Shown: positions 16,233-24,009 of the stretch, one piece after another
Position numbering within the stretch: position 1 is the stretch's first letter
Layout of the letters: each line of letters opens with the position of its first letter
NCBI RefSeq assembly: GCF_012524075.1
Contig: NZ_JAAZUI010000008.1
Coordinates: 62,001 to 126,000, forward strand
Reading direction: 5' to 3'
DNA length: 64,000 bases
From: Lutibacter sp. B1
GTDB taxonomy: Bacteria > Bacteroidota > Bacteroidia > Flavobacteriales > Flavobacteriaceae
The notes under the pieces: model-generated
Told to the model about the DNA's origin: nothing
What the model saw: only the letters and a program-made list of their open reading frames with translations
Databases searched by the model: none
Program-made: the position numbers and the translations under genes

Positions 16233-16261
16233 ACATTTAACACTTAAAACTATAGTAGAAA

Positions 16262-16741
16262 TTGAAAAAACATTTTTCTCATATCAATAAAAAAAACCAA
16301 CCAAAAATGGTAAATGTTGGTGATAAAAAAGTTACCAAACGTAAGGCTACTGCTAAAGCTGTGATGTTTTTAGGTGAAGAAATAATTGCTTATTTTGAAA
16401 ATAAGGAGTTAACTACCAAAAAAGGTCCTGTTTTTCAAACAGCAATAATTGCTGGAATTCAGGCTGTTAAAAAAACATCAGAATTAATACCAATGTGTCA
16501 TCCGTTATTAATTAGTGGAGTTGATATTGATATCAATGTTATAGATATTGAGCATATAGAAATTTTATGTACTGTTTCTATTGAAGGTAAAACAGGTGTT
16601 GAAATGGAAGCTTTAACCGGAGCAAATATTGCTGCTTTAACGGTGTATGATATGTGTAAAGCTATTTCTCAAAAAATGGTAATTAAAGAAGTTAAACTAG
16701 TAGAAAAATCGGGAGGTAAAAGCGATATTAAAAATGAGTAA
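16262..16741 (+). CDS. moaC: Cyclic pyranopterin monophosphate synthase MoaC
   Basis: A 159-residue MoaC, which rearranges the MoaA product to cPMP. The frame opens with TTG and gives MKKHFSHINKKNQPKMVNVG, the typical N-terminus, so the TTG start is accepted. Conserved segments are KKTSELIPMCHPLLISGVDI (active-site His/Cys loop near residue 78) and VEMEALTGANIAALTVYDMC near 120. It overlaps the mobA gene by 8 bases. The upstream pseudogene may mean that moaC relies on readthrough or on its own weak promoter; no clear -7 element was found before it. Confidence 0.94.
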   Translation: MKKHFSHINKKNQPKMVNVGDKKVTKRKATAKAVMFLGEEIIAYFENKELTTKKGPVFQTAIIAGIQAVKKTSELIPMCHPLLISGVDIDINVIDIEHIEILCTVSIEGKTGVEMEALTGANIAALTVYDMCKAISQKMVIKEVKLVEKSGGKSDIKNE

Positions 16742-17846
16742 ACATCAAAAACATACCAAACTAAAGTTAAGAAGTAATGATAATTTTGCACCAAATGAAA
16801 TTGCAATTGTAGGCACAAAGTGTACTATAGTTTCTAGTTTGGTTCAGCAAATTTCAGAAAAATTACCCCAATATAAATTGGGATATTTAGACGCTTCACA
16901 CAGTGAAAATAAACCGATGAGTACTTTGCAAACCTATACATTTCATTCACAAGGTTCGGTAGAAATCACTGCTCAAAATTTAGTGAATAAATTCAACCAA
17001 CGTGTAGAATTTTTTCAGTTAGACTTTTTATTCATTAATGGTAATCATTATCAGGGAGCTAAACAAATTTTGGTATTGGATAATGATAAAGAGGCTTCGG
17101 TTTTAAAAAGGCTCAATCAGTTAAATAATGTACAATTTGTTATAAAATTAACAGATGATTCCAACTATTTTGGTTTTTTAGAAGAAAAGTATCCTCAAAT
17201 TAAAAATTTGCTGTGTTATCAAATAAGTGAAATTGATAAAATAGCTAAGCATATTGAAAATTTAATTAAAGAAAAAACAGCACCAATTAAAGGGTTGGTA
17301 CTAGCCGGAGGGAAAAGTACCAGAATGGGAACAGATAAAGGAACGCTTAACTTTTATGGTAAAAACCAACGCGATGTAGCAATTGAATTGTTAGAAAAAA
17401 ATCATTTAAAAACCTATTTATCGGTTAGAGAGGACCAAGAAATTGATGTAAAAAATAAAATTACCGATAAATTTTTAGGTTTAGGTCCGTTTGGAGCAAT
17501 TTGTTCTGCTTTTCAAGAAGATCCGGATGTGGCTTGGTTAGTATTGGCAACCGATTTGCCTTTTGTGAACGATGAAGTTATTAAATTACTTTTAAAACAT
17601 CGAAATCCATCAAAAGCAGCAACCACTATAAAAGGTAAAAGCAATCAATTTCCAGAGCCTTTAATTACCGTTTGGGAGCCAAAAAGTTATACGTTAATGC
17701 TCAATTATTTAGCACAAGGGTATTCGTGCCCGCGAAAAGTTTTGATTAATGCCAATGTTGAAATAGTTGAAGTTGATGAACATTTTATAAGAAATATCAA
17801 TACACCTGAAGAATATAAGTCTGCATTTAAAGAAATCAATGAATAA
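16734..17846 (+). CDS. mobA: Molybdenum cofactor guanylyltransferase MobA with degenerate MobB-like N-terminal domain
   Basis: A 370-residue two-part protein. Residues about 185-370 are MobA: KGLVLAGGKSTRMGTDKG is the nucleotide-binding loop, LATDLPFVND the metal-binding strand and FPEPLITVWEP the C-terminal motif. The enzyme makes Mo-bis-MGD. Residues 1-180 resemble MobB in strand order (EIAIVGTKCTIVSSLVQQI, then KLGYLDASHSEN, then DFLFINGNHYQG), but the P-loop GxxGxGKT/S is lost, so GTP binding is doubtful. A bis-MGD enzyme follows at 24010. It overlaps moaC by 8 bases and the DUF1835 gene by 8 bases. Confidence 0.88.
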   Translation: MSKHQKHTKLKLRSNDNFAPNEIAIVGTKCTIVSSLVQQISEKLPQYKLGYLDASHSENKPMSTLQTYTFHSQGSVEITAQNLVNKFNQRVEFFQLDFLFINGNHYQGAKQILVLDNDKEASVLKRLNQLNNVQFVIKLTDDSNYFGFLEEKYPQIKNLLCYQISEIDKIAKHIENLIKEKTAPIKGLVLAGGKSTRMGTDKGTLNFYGKNQRDVAIELLEKNHLKTYLSVREDQEIDVKNKITDKFLGLGPFGAICSAFQEDPDVAWLVLATDLPFVNDEVIKLLLKHRNPSKAATTIKGKSNQFPEPLITVWEPKSYTLMLNYLAQGYSCPRKVLINANVEIVEVDEHFIRNINTPEEYKSAFKEINE

Positions 17847-18675
17847 TATTTTACACATAGTAAATGGTGATTGTACGGCACAAATTTTAGCTAAAACTTC
17901 ATTAAAAGGTGATGTTGTTGTATGGAGAGAAATGTTGTGTGAAGGACCTTTACACAAAAATGTGGCAAGTGATGAATTTTGGAAGAAAAGATATGCTTTT
18001 TTTGAAGAAGAACATAACATTCAAAAATTAGAGTACTTTGATAAAACCATTAAAGAAATTGTAAAAATTGAAAATATTGAAGCTTATAATGAAGTTGTTT
18101 TATGGTTTGAATTCGATTTATTTTGTCAGGTAAATTTATTGGCTTTATGCAGTTATTTATTGCAAAATTTCAGAAAAGACATCAACTATTATTTAGTTTG
18201 CACAGGTAAAGTAAAAGGAAAAGAAAAATTGCAAACACTTTCAGATTTTTTACCGGAAGAATATTCGTTATTGTATAAAAATAAAGTGAAATTAACTAGA
18301 AATAACTTGTTGTTTGCCGAGAATTGCTGGAATGTGTATGTAGAAAATAATTTAATAAAACTGCAGCAATTTAACTTTGATAAGAGTTCTAAATTTCAAT
18401 ATTTACAACAGGCAATCCTCCAGCATTTAAAACGATTTCCATCGGAAAATGGTTTAAATCAGATTCAAAATAAAATAATGAGCATTATCAATTCTGAAGT
18501 ATTATCAGCAAAAGAAATAGTACATAAATTATTGATTTGGCAAAGTTCAGCAACTGTTTATGGTTTTGGTGATTTACAATATTACACGTATCTTAAAAAA
18601 TTGAGTGATTATGTTGAGGTGAAAGATGAAAAGTATTATTTAACTGCCAAAGCAAAATTATTGATAAGCGAATAA
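17839..18675 (+). CDS. DUF1835-domain protein of unknown function
   Basis: A 278-residue cytoplasmic protein. The first 120 residues match the DUF1835 pattern (LHIVNGDCTAQILAK, then VVVWREMLCEGPL, then VVLWFEFDLFCQVNLLAL). The rest is helical (LQQAILQHLKRFPS, then VHKLLIWQSSATVYGFGDL) and resembles the winged-helix-like tail often attached. No enzymatic motif is recognised. It overlaps mobA by 8 bases and the moeB-like gene by one base, so it is translated within the Moco operon. Whether it acts in Moco maturation, regulation or an unrelated job cannot be said. Confidence 0.72.
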   Translation: MNNILHIVNGDCTAQILAKTSLKGDVVVWREMLCEGPLHKNVASDEFWKKRYAFFEEEHNIQKLEYFDKTIKEIVKIENIEAYNEVVLWFEFDLFCQVNLLALCSYLLQNFRKDINYYLVCTGKVKGKEKLQTLSDFLPEEYSLLYKNKVKLTRNNLLFAENCWNVYVENNLIKLQQFNFDKSSKFQYLQQAILQHLKRFPSENGLNQIQNKIMSIINSEVLSAKEIVHKLLIWQSSATVYGFGDLQYYTYLKKLSDYVEVKDEKYYLTAKAKLLISE

Positions 18676-19754
18676 TGGAAATTAGTAAAGAAGCATATTT
18701 CATAAGGCAAACCACACTTCCTGAAATTGGTAAACAAGGTCAGGAAAAATTACAAAACGCTAAGGTTTTGATAATTGGTTGTGGAGGTTTGGGTAGTCCG
18801 GTTGCTGTATATTTAGCTGCAAGCGGAATTGGAACGCTTCATTTGGTTGATTTTGATGTTGTTTCGGTTTCCAATTTACACCGCCAAGTTTTTTATAAAA
18901 CGGAAGATGTTGGTAAACCAAAAGCTGAAATTTTAGCTTCAGAAATAAAAAAAAGAGCACCTTTTACACAGGTAACTTTTAGTAATAAAGAAGTAGATAA
19001 AAACTCAATATTAGAGCTTATTTCCAAGTTTGATGTTGTTGTTGATGCAACCGATAATTTACCTGTAAAATATTTGATAAATGATGCTTGTGTAATCGCT
19101 CAAAAATCGTTGGTTTATGGCTCTTTATATAAATTTGATGGTTATGTAGCAACATTTAATGTATCTGATAATCAGGGTAATATTAGCTGTAATTTGCGTG
19201 ATGCTTTTCCAAAAATAGCAACCGATATTCCTAATTGCGAACAAGCAGGAACTTTAAATCCGATAGTTGGAATTATTGCAATGCTTCAAGCCAACGAAGT
19301 GATAAAATTGATTACAAAAACAGGTAAATTATTAGCTAATCAGTTGTTAATTTACAATGCTTTAGAAAACAGTCAGCTTAAAATAAAACTCAAAAAAAAT
19401 GCAGACTTAAATATTCATGAAATTTTTAAAAATTCAACTTATATAGATAAAGATTGTAGTGTTCAGGATCCCTCTATGTTAATTTCAGGTTCAAGTTTAA
19501 AAAAAATTGTGAATGATGATAATTTTAAAATTGTAAGCATTTTAAACGAAACGGATATAGAACTTCCATTCAACGTACATCAAAAAATACCGTATGCTAT
19601 TTTTGATGTTGAAAAATTCAATCCTGATTTTTCAAAAAGCTATGTGATAGTTTGCCCAAAAGGAATTACAAGTTACGATGTAACTTTAAAATTAAAAGAT
19701 AAATACCCATTACTTTCTGTTTTTAGTTTAAAAAACGGTATTATAAATTATTAA
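18675..19754 (+). CDS. MoeB/ThiF-type adenylyltransferase with C-terminal rhodanese-like domain
   Basis: A 359-residue E1-like enzyme expected to adenylylate the C-terminal Gly-Gly of MoaD so that it can be thiocarboxylated. The nucleotide loop is VLIIGCGGLGSPVAVYLAAS (near residue 35), followed by FDVVSVSNLHRQVFY with the catalytic Arg and DVVVDATDNLPVKYLIND. The usual two Cys-x2-Cys zinc pairs of MoeB are absent. Residues about 265-359 form a rhodanese-like domain whose loop CPKGITS could carry persulfide sulfur. It thus could both activate MoaD and deliver sulfur. Coupled by one-base overlap to the DUF1835 gene and directly abutting the MutS-like gene. Confidence 0.88.
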   Translation: MEISKEAYFIRQTTLPEIGKQGQEKLQNAKVLIIGCGGLGSPVAVYLAASGIGTLHLVDFDVVSVSNLHRQVFYKTEDVGKPKAEILASEIKKRAPFTQVTFSNKEVDKNSILELISKFDVVVDATDNLPVKYLINDACVIAQKSLVYGSLYKFDGYVATFNVSDNQGNISCNLRDAFPKIATDIPNCEQAGTLNPIVGIIAMLQANEVIKLITKTGKLLANQLLIYNALENSQLKIKLKKNADLNIHEIFKNSTYIDKDCSVQDPSMLISGSSLKKIVNDDNFKIVSILNETDIELPFNVHQKIPYAIFDVEKFNPDFSKSYVIVCPKGITSYDVTLKLKDKYPLLSVFSLKNGIINY

Positions 19755-21524
19755 ATGCAAAATCCACTAGAATTTTACACAGCTGAAAAAGCACATTTTG
19801 AGCAAGAGTTGAAAAAGTTAAAAAAGAAATTAGCCGTTTCAAGCTCATTGCGGTTACTCATTTTTTTAAGTACCATTTTTGGTGTTTATTTCTTTTTTGG
19901 CACTATTAAAATTATGATTTCTATTGTAGTGATTGGAGTTAGTTTGTTTATCTATTTAATAGCAAGGCATTCAAACTTGCAATATAAAAGCAACCTAAAT
20001 AAAGCGTTAGTTGAAATAAATGAAACAGAAATAAAAGTTTTAAATCGAGATTATGTATCATTAAATGACGGAAACGAATTTGTTGATCATTCACATCCAT
20101 TTAGTTATGATATTGATTTGTTTGGGAAAGGTTCTTTTTTTCAATATTGTAATAGAACTGTAACAAATGATGGTAAAAAGGAGTTTGTTGACAAACTAAT
20201 TACAAATGATATTACGAATATTAAGGAAAAGCAACTTGGAATTAAAGAATTGAGTCAAAAACCTAAATGGAGACAACAATTTTCAGCTTTAGCAAGTTTG
20301 GTAAAAGTAGAACATCCTGCAGAGGAAATAGTAGATTGGATCCATAATTACAAATCCGAATTTCCTAAATTCATATCGTTTTTACCCAAGGTATTTTCTA
20401 TGATTTCAATTGTGTTAATAGCACTTGCCGTTATGGGAATTATAGCAGAACAAGTGCTGTTACTTTGGTTTTTTGTTGGTTTAGGAATTTCCGGTGCGTA
20501 CCATAAAAGAGTAAATGAATTGTATAATGATGCAAGTAATACTAAAGATACGTTTAAACAATATCATAAATTATTAAATGAAATTGAATCAATATCGTTT
20601 ACATCAGAAATTTTGAGAGAAAAACAGCAACAAATTCAAACAGAATCTCAAAAAGCATCAACAATATTTGCGAAATTTTCTAAAGTTTTAGATGCGTTTG
20701 ATCAGCGTAACAACCTTTTAATTGATTTTTTTGGTAATGCTTTTTTGTTGCGTGATTTACAACAAGTTCATAATGTAGAAAAATGGATGAATAGGTATAA
20801 AGATGTTGTGGAAGATTGGTTTAAAGTGATTGCTTTTTTTGATGCACAAAATTCGTTGGCAAATTTTGCATTTAACCATCCAAATTATGTTTTCCCGGAA
20901 ATTGAAAAAAATAAGGGCGTGATTATTTCTAAAAATTTAGGACATCCTTTATTGAAAGAGTCTGAACGCATTGATAATGATTTTAAAATAGAAAATCACC
21001 AGTTTTTTATCATTACCGGAGCAAATATGGCAGGTAAAAGTACTTTTTTAAGAACGGTTTCATTGGCTATTGTTATGGCAAATATGGGTATGCCGGTATG
21101 TGCCGAAAAATTTAAGTATTCTCCCATAAAATTGATTACCAGTATGCGAACTTCAGATTCATTAGCGGATAATGAATCGTATTTCTTTTCTGAATTAAAA
21201 AGGCTGAAATTTATTGTTGATGAAATAAAAAATGAAGATTATTTTATCATTTTAGATGAAATTTTAAAAGGAACAAACAGTACAGATAAAGCCATTGGTT
21301 CGAAAAAATTTGTGCAAAAATTAGTAGCTTCAAACTCTACAGGAATTATTGCTACACACGATTTAAGCTTGTGTGAAATTGAAAAAGAATTATCAGAAGT
21401 ATTAAATTATTATTTTGATGCTGAAATTATAAATGATGAATTGCATTTTGATTACAAATTAAAAGTAGGCACTTGTAAAAATATGAATGCTTCTTTTTTG
21501 TTAAAGAAAATGGAAATTGTTTAA
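19755..21524 (+). CDS. Membrane-anchored MutS-like ATPase
   Basis: A 589-residue protein with two N-terminal hydrophobic segments (about residues 33-70) and two more near 215-250, followed by MutS core helices and a MutS domain V ATPase. Walker A is ITGANMAGKSTFLRT (about 420-434) and Walker B with signature is FIILDEILKGTNSTDKA (about 500). The mismatch-recognition domain I is missing, so it is not a repair MutS; it belongs to a Bacteroidota group annotated as MutS-related. A membrane role is inferred from the hydrophobic segments. It is the last gene of the Moco operon and its end overlaps the convergent moaE by 4 bases. Confidence 0.8.
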   Translation: MQNPLEFYTAEKAHFEQELKKLKKKLAVSSSLRLLIFLSTIFGVYFFFGTIKIMISIVVIGVSLFIYLIARHSNLQYKSNLNKALVEINETEIKVLNRDYVSLNDGNEFVDHSHPFSYDIDLFGKGSFFQYCNRTVTNDGKKEFVDKLITNDITNIKEKQLGIKELSQKPKWRQQFSALASLVKVEHPAEEIVDWIHNYKSEFPKFISFLPKVFSMISIVLIALAVMGIIAEQVLLLWFFVGLGISGAYHKRVNELYNDASNTKDTFKQYHKLLNEIESISFTSEILREKQQQIQTESQKASTIFAKFSKVLDAFDQRNNLLIDFFGNAFLLRDLQQVHNVEKWMNRYKDVVEDWFKVIAFFDAQNSLANFAFNHPNYVFPEIEKNKGVIISKNLGHPLLKESERIDNDFKIENHQFFIITGANMAGKSTFLRTVSLAIVMANMGMPVCAEKFKYSPIKLITSMRTSDSLADNESYFFSELKRLKFIVDEIKNEDYFIILDEILKGTNSTDKAIGSKKFVQKLVASNSTGIIATHDLSLCEIEKELSEVLNYYFDAEIINDELHFDYKLKVGTCKNMNASFLLKKMEIV

Positions 21525-21943
21525 GGATGTGAATTTACCCAAACTTCACCATTTTCAAAATGTTCTTTTTTCCAAATAGGGACCGTTTTTTTTAATGTGT
21601 CAATAGCATATTCGCAAGCTTCAAAAGCAGCTTTTCTATGAGCAGACGAAACAGCAATAATTACAGGAATATCACCAATTTTAAGTTCTCCAACAGCGTG
21701 GTGAATGGCTATTTTTGTAATTGAAAATTTTTCTAAAGCAGTATCAGCAATTTTTTGAATTTCCTTTAAAGCCATTGGCTCATAAGAACTGAAATCTAAC
21801 AACGTTACTGTTTTGTTTTCAGTAGAATTTCGAACAGCTCCTATAAAAACAGCTATTCCGCCACAAGAAGCATCTTGTACAAAATCATAACAATCTTGTA
21901 TATTTAATTTGTTACTTGTAAGTAAAACAGAAGTTTTTTTCAT
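21521..21943 (-). CDS. moaE: Molybdopterin synthase catalytic subunit MoaE
   Basis: A 140-residue MoaE, which transfers sulfur from two MoaD thiocarboxylates to cPMP to form molybdopterin. Conserved features include GGIAVFIGAVRNSTENKTV near residue 30, the IHHAVGELKIGD segment near 83 and VPIWKKEHFENGEVWV near 125 with the catalytic Lys. It follows moaD by 35 bases on the minus strand, separate from and convergent with the main Moco operon, and overlaps the MutS-like gene end by four bases. Confidence 0.94.
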   Translation of the reverse strand: MKKTSVLLTSNKLNIQDCYDFVQDASCGGIAVFIGAVRNSTENKTVTLLDFSSYEPMALKEIQKIADTALEKFSITKIAIHHAVGELKIGDIPVIIAVSSAHRKAAFEACEYAIDTLKKTVPIWKKEHFENGEVWVNSHP

Positions 21944-21978
21944 AAACTAAAATCTAAATTAATAACAACTAAAATTAT

Positions 21979-22221
21979 TTATCCACCGCTAACCGGAGGT
22001 ATAATAGCCACAATATCACCTTTTTTCAACATTAAGTTATCTTCGGCATAATCTTCGTTTACTGCAATAGCAAAGTCATTTATATTTTTTAAACTGCTAT
22101 ATTCTTTTGTCAAGTCATATTTTAATTGCTTGATAGTTGTTTTTTTTTCTACCAAAAGAATAATAGAATTTTTTCCAACTAAATCAGCAGTAATTCCAAA
22201 AAATAATACTTGAATTTCCAT
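21979..22221 (-). CDS. moaD: Molybdopterin synthase sulfur-carrier subunit MoaD
   Basis: An 80-residue ubiquitin-fold protein (MEIQVLFFGITADLVGKNSI at the start) ending in PPVSGG. The terminal Gly-Gly becomes a thiocarboxylate and donates sulfur to MoaE-bound cPMP. The length and ending are normal. It is the first gene of the moaD-moaE unit and has its own -7 element at 22239-22246. It shares its upstream region with the molybdo-oxidoreductase genes and the Crp-like site between them. Confidence 0.93.
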   Translation of the reverse strand: MEIQVLFFGITADLVGKNSIILLVEKKTTIKQLKYDLTKEYSSLKNINDFAIAVNEDYAEDNLMLKKGDIVAIIPPVSGG

Positions 22222-22238
22222 TTATTTGATGATTTATG

Positions 22239-22246
22239 CAAAAATA
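22239..22246 (-). promoter_or_regulatory. TANNTTTG element for moaD-moaE
   Basis: The minus strand reads TATTTTTG, a full match to TANNTTTG. It predicts a start of transcription near 22232, about 11 bases before the moaD ATG. Confidence 0.6.
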
Positions 22247-22304
22247 ACGTATTTAAAATTAAAAAATAACTTACTTATTTAAAATTATTCTAAATAATAT
22301 ATTG

Positions 22305-22348
22305 TGTGATTTTAATCACAAAACTAATACAACCAATAGTTAAATTTG
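22305..22348 (+). promoter_or_regulatory. Crp-type palindrome and -7 element of the molybdo-oxidoreductase genes
   Basis: TGTGATTTTAATCACA at 22305-22320 is a perfect TGTGA-N6-TCACA palindrome. TAAATTTG at 22341-22348 is a full -7 match. The distance from palindrome centre to the first base of the element is 28.5 bp, the same as at the yeeE and hydrogenase promoters. It lies in the 155-bp gap between moaD and the oxidoreductase and could affect both directions. Confidence 0.72.
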
Positions 22349-22376
22349 TTTAATCCTATAAATATTTTAACAAAGA

Positions 22377-23993
22377 ATGAAATATGGTTTTATAATAGAT
22401 AACCGAAAATGTATTGGTTGTCATGCTTGTACAACGGCCTGTAAATCAGAACATGATGTAGCTGTTGGAGTTAACAGAACGTATGTTAAACAAGTTGAAA
22501 AGGGAGAATTCCCCAATACTCGAAGAATTTTTTCTGTAATGCGTTGCAATCATTGTACCGATGCTCCTTGTGTAGAAATTTGCCCAGTTGAGGCACTCTA
22601 TACACGAGAAGATGGTATAGTAGATTTTGATAACAATCGGTGTATAGGTTGCAAATCGTGTATGCAAGCTTGCCCTTATGATGCGTTGTATATTGACCCT
22701 GATAATAATACTGCAGCAAAATGCAATTATTGTGCGCATAGAGTTGATGTTGGTCGTGAACCGGCTTGTGTAACTGTTTGTCCGGAACATGCAATTATTG
22801 CAGGAGATATGCACAATCCAACTACTGAAATATCACAATTGTTGGCACGCCAACATGTAAAAGTTCGTAAACCTGAAAAAGGAACAAATCCAAATTTGTT
22901 CTATATTGATGCAGATGAAGCCTCTTTGAACCCTGAAGCAACCGATAAATCAGGTCCAAGTTTATGGAATTCACAAGCTCGTGGTGTTGGACATTTTGCG
23001 AAAGCTGCAGAAAAAATGATGCATACAAATGATGATGTTGATTTATTGCAAATGACTATAGATAATGAAATTCAAGCAGCATATCAGAAAAAAGAAACTG
23101 AAAACCCAAATTATATTGATGTTTTAAGTGGGAAAGCCCGTAGAGTATACGATACACCAGACAAAGGAATTCTTTGGGGATGGGAAGTGTCAACCTATGT
23201 TTTTACTAAAGCAATAGCTGCAGGTGCTTTCTTAATTCCATTTTTAGCCATCATGTTAGGATATGATGTTTCAAACACAGCTAAACTTTGGTCGGCTGGA
23301 ATTTCTCTTGTTTTTTTAGGATTAACAGGATTATTCTTAGTAATGGATTTAGACAGACCGGATCGTTTTTTAAATGTTCTTTTAAGACCACAATGGAATT
23401 CATGGCTAGTTAAAGGAGGTTATATTTTAACCATTTTTGGATTATTAGTAACTATTTGGGGAGTATCAACTTTGTTTGGTTGGAACATTCCTGAACAATC
23501 CTTGTTATGGGTAACCGCTGTTTTTGCAATATTGTTAGCCGTGTATACTGCTTTCTTATTTGCACAGGCAAAAGGACGTGATTTTTGGCAAAGCCCTACA
23601 TTACCATTACACATGTTGGTTCATAGTGTAATGGCAGGAGCTGCAGTTTTTATTTTAGTCGGATTTGTTTTGGGTTATGAATATTGGATGGATATTTTAA
23701 AAATCACTTTAACCATCGCATTAGTTGTAAATGTATTTACGTTAATAACCGAGTTAACTGTAACTCATCCAACAACAGCCGCAAAAAAAGTTGTTAAAAT
23801 GATTACCAAAGGTAGATATAAAAATCTGTTTTGGTTTGTAACTGTACTTATAGGAAATATTATTCCAATAGCACTTTTATTTTATGGAAACAGCGAAATA
23901 ACAATTATTATAACAGCTGTTTTAGTTTTAATAGGAATTGTTTTTACAGAGAAAATTTGGGTTGAAGCACCTCAAAGAGTACCGTTAGCTTAA
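22377..23993 (+). CDS. Fused 4Fe-4S ferredoxin / NrfD-type membrane subunit of a molybdo-oxidoreductase
   Basis: A 538-residue fusion. Residues 1-150 hold four [4Fe-4S] motifs (CIGCHACTTACKSE, CNHCTDAPCVEICP, CIGCKSCMQACP, CNYCAHRVDVGREPACVTVCP), as in PsrB, DmsB or SoeB. After a linker, residues about 260-535 form an NrfD/PsrC-like quinone-interacting membrane domain with about nine transmembrane segments. Normally the electron-transfer and membrane subunits are separate proteins. It should shuttle electrons between the catalytic subunit encoded 17 bases downstream and the quinone pool. No Tat or Sec signal is seen at the N-terminus, which suggests that the Fe-S domain faces the cytoplasm. 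Confidence 0.9.
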   Translation: MKYGFIIDNRKCIGCHACTTACKSEHDVAVGVNRTYVKQVEKGEFPNTRRIFSVMRCNHCTDAPCVEICPVEALYTREDGIVDFDNNRCIGCKSCMQACPYDALYIDPDNNTAAKCNYCAHRVDVGREPACVTVCPEHAIIAGDMHNPTTEISQLLARQHVKVRKPEKGTNPNLFYIDADEASLNPEATDKSGPSLWNSQARGVGHFAKAAEKMMHTNDDVDLLQMTIDNEIQAAYQKKETENPNYIDVLSGKARRVYDTPDKGILWGWEVSTYVFTKAIAAGAFLIPFLAIMLGYDVSNTAKLWSAGISLVFLGLTGLFLVMDLDRPDRFLNVLLRPQWNSWLVKGGYILTIFGLLVTIWGVSTLFGWNIPEQSLLWVTAVFAILLAVYTAFLFAQAKGRDFWQSPTLPLHMLVHSVMAGAAVFILVGFVLGYEYWMDILKITLTIALVVNVFTLITELTVTHPTTAAKKVVKMITKGRYKNLFWFVTVLIGNIIPIALLFYGNSEITIIITAVLVLIGIVFTEKIWVEAPQRVPLA

Positions 23994-24009
23994 TTAAAAA
24001 ATAAAAATC

